From: an uncultured Lachnospiraceae bacterium
GTDB lineage: Bacteria > Bacillota > Clostridia > Lachnospirales > Lachnospiraceae
Direction of reading: 5' to 3'
DNA length: 8,683 nt
Assembly: GCA_947175845.1 (NCBI GenBank)
Contig: CAMWOK010000107.1
Location: forward strand, 1-8,683
Shown here: piece after piece, positions 5,381 to 8,683 of the stretch
Position numbering within the stretch: the stretch's first letter is position 1
How the letters are laid out: each line of letters begins with the position of its first letter
Notes under the pieces: generated by a model
The model's database searches: none
Seen by the model: only the letters and a program-made list of their open reading frames with translations
Told to the model about the DNA's origin: nothing
Translations under genes and position numbers: made by a program

Positions 5381-5998
5381 TTATTCTGCATCTGCCTTCT
5401 TGACTGCCTTGGGCTTTGCGACTGCCTTGGGTTTTGCAGGCACCTTGGGCTTGTCCTCCTCAGCCTCCCCGGACTCCTTCCCTTCCGATGCTTTCACTTC
5501 TGGTTCCGGTTCTTTTTCCGCTTCCTCCGTCACCGGAAATATGTCCTCGAGGTGGATATCCGCATAGCAGAGTGAACAGTGCCCATTGATTGCCGCGCCG
5601 TTGTTGACCTGGATCGTCTTTGCCTTGATATCGCTGTCGAGTATCGCCTTGTCGCCCACTGTGATACCTTCCCGGATATCAATCTTACCCTGGATCGCAC
5701 CGTCCACGATGAGATTTTCTGCCTCGATATCCCCGAGAATCACTGTGTTCTCACGCACTGTAGCCCCCTTGGCGCACTGGATCTGCCCCACGATAAACGA
5801 ATCCTTTGCAAACAGATCGTTCGCCTTGATGTTTCCTGTGACATCTCCTGATATATTTACGCGGCTGTCAGAGTTGATGTCACCGTTTACCACGCCGTAC
5901 ATCTCAAGCTTGCCATCGATTGTAATATTTCCGTTTATGACAGTTCCCTTTGGAATGATCGCAGTTTCCGTGCTGCTTGCTGTTGCAAAATTTTCCAT
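5381..5998 (-). CDS. Bactofilin (polymer-forming cytoskeletal protein)
   Basis: The 205-residue product has the bactofilin (DUF583) core at about residues 14-150: repeating short beta strands with regular glycine and hydrophobic positions (for example TVINGNITIDGKLEMYGVV and GDVTGNIKANDLF) that fold into a right-handed beta helix. Bactofilins polymerise without nucleotide and scaffold envelope or motility functions. A hydrophilic tail follows: acidic at 157-182, then a Lys/Pro/Ala repeat at 183-200. A CSLC motif at 141-144 near the end of the core is unusual. The ATG at 5998 is chosen because AGGAGG at 6008-6013 is 9 nt upstream; the longer frame from 6016 would start upstream of this site. 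The acetyltransferase follows after 25 nt, and the chemoreceptor gene lies upstream. Confidence 0.92.
   Translation of the reverse strand: MENFATASSTETAIIPKGTVINGNITIDGKLEMYGVVNGDINSDSRVNISGDVTGNIKANDLFAKDSFIVGQIQCAKGATVRENTVILGDIEAENLIVDGAIQGKIDIREGITVGDKAILDSDIKAKTIQVNNGAAINGHCSLCYADIHLEDIFPVTEEAEKEPEPEVKASEGKESGEAEEDKPKVPAKPKAVAKPKAVKKADAE
5399..5452 (-). repeat. Three 18-bp in-frame repeats encoding KPKxxx in the bactofilin tail
   Basis: Residues 183-200 read KPKVPA, KPKAVA, KPKAVK: a six-residue unit repeated three times. At DNA level two units (5403-5420 and 5421-5438) differ at only two of 18 positions, pointing to recent tandem duplication. The repeat number could vary between strains. 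The basic tail could contact membrane or nucleic acid (inference). Confidence 0.75.
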
Positions 5999-6061
5999 TA
6001 TATTAAACCTCCTCATATTCTTTCCTGCTCAGGTACTGTTAATGACTAAATCCTTACCTAT

Positions 6062-6089
6062 ATTATATTAAAGCCTATTTGGCACTAAA
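6062..6089 (-). promoter_or_regulatory. Candidate sigma-A promoter for the bactofilin-acetyltransferase operon
   Basis: On the minus strand TTTAGT (6084-6089) lies 16 nt before a perfect TATAAT (6062-6067). The -35 is weak (3 of 6). Transcription would start near 6055, about 57 nt before the bactofilin ATG. It overlaps the hairpin that follows the chemoreceptor gene. Confidence 0.4.
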
Positions 6090-6102
6090 AATCAATAGCT
6101 TT
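6070..6102 (-). terminator. Possible weak terminator after the chemoreceptor gene
   Basis: AAAGC at 6070-6074 pairs with GCTTT at 6098-6102, and TATT at 6076-6079 with AATA at 6094-6097, with one bulged C. On the minus strand it is followed by only TTT then AATATAAT, a poor T tract, so read-through into the bactofilin gene is plausible. Confidence 0.35.
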
Positions 6103-6103
6103 T

Positions 6104-7819
6104 TTATCCCAATGTAAATACTTCAATATTTTGCGCAAGTCCTTTGGAGGTGTCCACAATCTTGTCAACCTCCGCGCTGCACTCGGTAACAATGTGGCTG
6201 AGTTCCTGCATCGAAGCGGATGTCTGCTGCATGTTTGCCGCGTTCTGCTCCGCGATGGCGGACAGATTGCGCACCGCGCTGAGCACGTTGGTCTTGAGGT
6301 TGTTCAGCCGGTCGATCTCTCCCCGGATATTGCCGACTGCACCGCTCACCTCTCCAATCTCATGATTCAGGCTGTTAAACACTGTGCGTGTCCTGCCAAG
6401 CTCATCCCCCTGCTTCTCCATCGCTGCCGTGACATTCTTCATCGTGTCGACTGTCGTGTTGGAGTTTGTGATCAGCATCGTGATGATTCCCGTAATGCGG
6501 CGTGCGGACTCCGCGGACTGTTCCGCAAGCTTGCGGATCTCATCTGCCACAACCGCAAATCCCCTGCCGTGCTCCCCGGCGCGGGCGGCCTCTATACTGG
6601 CGTTGAGTGACAGCAGGTTTGTCTGGTCCGCGATGCTTCTGATGACATCTGCCGCAGACTGAATCTCCTGCGCCGACTGGTTGGTCATGTTGGTCTGCTC
6701 ATACACGATATCAAATGCATCCTTTGTCTCATCGCTGGTGCGGATCAGCTCCTCGAGCGTGCTCTCAGCACTCCTGTTGTAACCGCGCATCTTGTCCGTA
6801 TTTCCCACGAGTCCCTCGACATTCTGCGCTGTGACCTCGACCGCGTCACCCATGTGCTGAACCTTGCTGCCGACATCCGCAGTGTCCTGCGCCTGCAGCG
6901 TCGAGCCCGACGCCATCACCTCCACCGCACTGTTCACTTTGCCGATATTTCCAGCCATTTTTCCAAAAGACCCCGAAAAACCGACTGAAATCTCGTCGAG
7001 ATCCGACGAAGCACCCTTGATGTCCACCACAATGTCCGACAGCCTGTGCACAAGCTTCTCAACGCAGTGCGCAATGTCTCCGATCTCATCTGCTCTCCTT
7101 AGCAGTTTGTCCCCCACCTTCACGTTCAATTCTCCGTCAGCCACCTTGTTGAGCTGGGCCATAACCTCCTTGATCGCCCGGATTATAACACTGACGGACA
7201 ACAGCGCAGCAACAATTCCCAGCACAAAAATCACGCTCAAAATCACTGCGTTTTTCGCAAAATTCGTAGTGTAAATAGCGTTGATATGGCTCTTCTCCAA
7301 TCCCACGAAAGTCATGCCGACAATCTCGTCCGAGTTGTACTGATACAGCGGACAGTACATTGCATAGTATGTGCTGCCGCCAATCTCCACATTTTCAGAA
7401 TAGTAATCCTGTCCTTGGTTGACCACCTGGTCAAATATCTCCGGATCCGCCTCCGTACCCACCATTCGGTTTCCAAGTGCATCCACAAGGCTTGTCGCCA
7501 CCCGCATATTCTTATAAAAAACGGTGACCTGCAAGTCGACCTCGCTGCTGAATTTGTCAAAAAACTCTGTGTTGTCACTGATATTTCTCTTACCCTTGTA
7601 AAATTTTCCGTTTGTGTACATGTATGTACCCTGCGCAATATTTTCCACCGATGTCTCAAATGCATACTGCGCTGTCTTCAATTCATGCTGAACCATCACT
7701 TCCATAATGGACCCGCATGACGAGCTGATACCTGCCACAGCAAATGCAAACATCAGAATCAACGGAAGCGCTGCCACAAGCACGAGACGTGGTGTCAACT
7801 TCAATCCTTTTCTCTTCAT
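6104..7819 (-). CDS. Methyl-accepting chemotaxis protein with single-Cache sensor
   Basis: The 571-residue transmembrane chemoreceptor feeds CheA/CheW to control flagellar rotation. In order: TM1 at about 13-34; an extracytoplasmic domain at about 35-185 with VTVFYKNMRVATSLVDALG and GSTYYAMYCPLY features typical of single-Cache domains (sCache_3 type); TM2 at about 189-213; a HAMP domain at about 214-268; and the signalling domain with the conserved hairpin tip near 394-430 (DQTNLLSLNASIEAARAGE and GRGFAVVADEIRKLAEQS). There is no C-terminal CheR/CheB-binding pentapeptide; the protein ends EVFTLG. ATG at 7819 is preferred, with AGGG about 6 nt upstream; a TTG sits immediately before it. The ligand cannot be read from sequence. 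Neighbours are bactofilin downstream and cysK upstream; no sigma-28 site is seen in its upstream region. Confidence 0.95.
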   Translation of the reverse strand: MKRKGLKLTPRLVLVAALPLILMFAFAVAGISSSCGSIMEVMVQHELKTAQYAFETSVENIAQGTYMYTNGKFYKGKRNISDNTEFFDKFSSEVDLQVTVFYKNMRVATSLVDALGNRMVGTEADPEIFDQVVNQGQDYYSENVEIGGSTYYAMYCPLYQYNSDEIVGMTFVGLEKSHINAIYTTNFAKNAVILSVIFVLGIVAALLSVSVIIRAIKEVMAQLNKVADGELNVKVGDKLLRRADEIGDIAHCVEKLVHRLSDIVVDIKGASSDLDEISVGFSGSFGKMAGNIGKVNSAVEVMASGSTLQAQDTADVGSKVQHMGDAVEVTAQNVEGLVGNTDKMRGYNRSAESTLEELIRTSDETKDAFDIVYEQTNMTNQSAQEIQSAADVIRSIADQTNLLSLNASIEAARAGEHGRGFAVVADEIRKLAEQSAESARRITGIITMLITNSNTTVDTMKNVTAAMEKQGDELGRTRTVFNSLNHEIGEVSGAVGNIRGEIDRLNNLKTNVLSAVRNLSAIAEQNAANMQQTSASMQELSHIVTECSAEVDKIVDTSKGLAQNIEVFTLG

Positions 7820-7923
7820 CAATATCCCTGCCTTTCCGATCCCTTTCCGAACCCATCAAACCTCTTCCTATCCATACAGAACATCATAACAAACTGCCTG
7901 CAAAACGCGCTGTACATAGTTTA

Positions 7924-7953
7924 ATGCTAACACACTTCGTTGTTATTTACAAC
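7924..7953 (-). promoter_or_regulatory. Candidate promoter and small palindrome upstream of the chemoreceptor
   Basis: On the minus strand TTGTAA (7947-7952) is 17 nt from TAGCAT (7924-7929), each matching the vegetative consensus at 4 of 6 positions. The -35 is embedded in an inverted repeat, GTTGT-5 nt-ACAAC at 7939-7953, which could be an operator. The leader would be about 100 nt. No sigma-28 site is visible. Confidence 0.3.
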
Positions 7954-7993
7954 ATTTTATCATGTCCATATAAAATATTTGTAATTTTTACAC

Positions 7994-8037
7994 AAAAAGA
8001 TATGGCAACAACTCCATTCGTGAGCTGCTGCCACATC
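7994..8037 (-). terminator. Intrinsic terminator of cysK
   Basis: On the minus strand the arm 8022-8037 pairs with 7999-8014 over 16 positions including three G-U pairs, around a 7-nt loop (8015-8021). Five T residues follow at 7994-7998. It lies 20 nt past the cysK stop codon and separates it from the chemoreceptor gene. Confidence 0.85.
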
Positions 8038-8057
8038 TGTGTCCTCTCCAAAATATT

Positions 8058-8683
8058 TTAGCAGTTTTTGTCCGCCGCACCTTCCTGCACGTCCCCGCCG
8101 CCAAAAAGCGGTGTCGAATAATACCGGTCCCCGCTGTCCGGCAGGAGCGCCACGATCGTCTTTCCCGCGTTCTCCGGGCGCTCTGCCAGCACAACTGCCG
8201 CGTGGAGCGCCGCGCCCGAAGAGATTCCGGTGAGAATCCCCTCCCGCCTTGTCAGCTCCCTCGACGTCTCAAACGCCTGGTCGTTCTCCACGGTGATGAT
8301 CTCGTCATAGATGCCCACATCAAGCACCTTTGGTATAAATCCTGCGCCAATGCCCTGTATCTTATGTGCGCCCGGCTGTCCGCCCGACAACACAGGGGAG
8401 GCGGCAGGCTCCACAGCCACCACCCTGATATCGGGATTCTGCTCCTTTAAAAACCTACCCGCGCCTGTGATGGTGCCGCCGCTGCCGACGCCCGCGACAA
8501 ATATGTCGACTGTCCCCTGCGTGTCCTCCCAGATTTCCGGTCCGGTCGTCTCATAGTGCGCCTGCGCGTTCGCCGGGTTGTCAAACTGGGCGGGAATGTA
8601 CGCGCCCTCCATCTGTGCCGCAAGCTCCTGCGCCTTTGCGATCGCGCCCGCCATGCCCTTTGCGCCGTCTGTCAGCACGATCG
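8058..8683 (-). CDS. cysK: Cysteine synthase A (O-acetylserine sulfhydrylase), C-terminal part
   Basis: About 208 C-terminal residues are visible; the N-terminus lies beyond the right edge. The frame is open to the edge with 'IVLTDGAKGM', matching the usual CysK 'LTxxxxGM' segment, so the GTG near 8678 is an internal valine, not a start. The phosphate-binding loop of the PLP cofactor, GVGSGGTITGAG, is present, followed by VVAVEPAASPVLSGGQPGAHKIQGIGAGFIP and GISSGAA, all typical of CysK/CysM fold-type II enzymes. The PLP lysine would be off-window. The enzyme makes cysteine from O-acetylserine and sulfide in the cytosol. 'GAHKIQGIGAGFIP' favours CysK over CysM. It is followed by its own terminator. 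Confidence 0.93.
   Translation of the reverse strand, partial: IVLTDGAKGMAGAIAKAQELAAQMEGAYIPAQFDNPANAQAHYETTGPEIWEDTQGTVDIFVAGVGSGGTITGAGRFLKEQNPDIRVVAVEPAASPVLSGGQPGAHKIQGIGAGFIPKVLDVGIYDEIITVENDQAFETSRELTRREGILTGISSGAALHAAVVLAERPENAGKTIVALLPDSGDRYYSTPLFGGGDVQEGAADKNC

Noticed and set aside
8676..8678. GTG as the start of the right-hand gene
   Set aside because: The frame continues to the window edge, and the protein begins mid-domain of CysK; the true start is outside.

Overview
The window looks like chromosome from a motile Gram-positive anaerobe, most likely a clostridial member of the Firmicutes such as Lachnospiraceae. The evidence is strong GGAGG-type ribosome binding sites, one probable TTG start, T-tailed intrinsic terminators, an AGCS-type sodium/amino-acid symporter, a bactofilin, a Cache-type chemoreceptor and a sigma-28-type promoter. 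Family-level placement is inference. Most coding DNA is moderately GC-rich. The first ~1.1 kb is visibly AT-richer.

Layout, left to right. (1) 1-693, minus: N-terminal 231 codons of a P-loop ATPase of the RecF/SMC/OLD-like kind, cut by the window edge. (2) 694-1372: a 680-nt gene-free region with several strong inverted repeats, ending in an intrinsic terminator just before the ribosome binding site of the next gene. (3) 1373-2908, plus: AGCS-family sodium:alanine/glycine symporter, followed by a bidirectional terminator. (4) 2973-3551, minus: an unrecognised 192-residue soluble protein behind a near-perfect sigma-28 promoter (TAAA-N15-GCCGATAT), which suggests it belongs to the motility regulon. 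(5) 3749-4084, plus: a small CxC...CxxC zinc-ribbon-like protein. Its terminator lies inside the end of the convergent gene. (6) 4099-5998, minus: a bactofilin and an Eis-like GNAT acetyltransferase, 25 nt apart, probably one operon. (7) 6104-7819, minus: a methyl-accepting chemotaxis protein with a periplasmic-type single-Cache sensor. (8) 8058-8683, minus: the C-terminal part of cysteine synthase (cysK), followed by a strong terminator.

Taken together this is mostly housekeeping and sensory chromosome: amino-acid uptake, cysteine synthesis, chemotaxis and a cytoskeletal scaffold. I see no complete mobile element, CRISPR array, tRNA or rRNA. The two observations most worth following are the sigma-28-driven orphan gene at 2973-3551 and the structured, terminator-bearing leader of the symporter at 1143-1372. 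That leader does not match any riboswitch class I can recognise.
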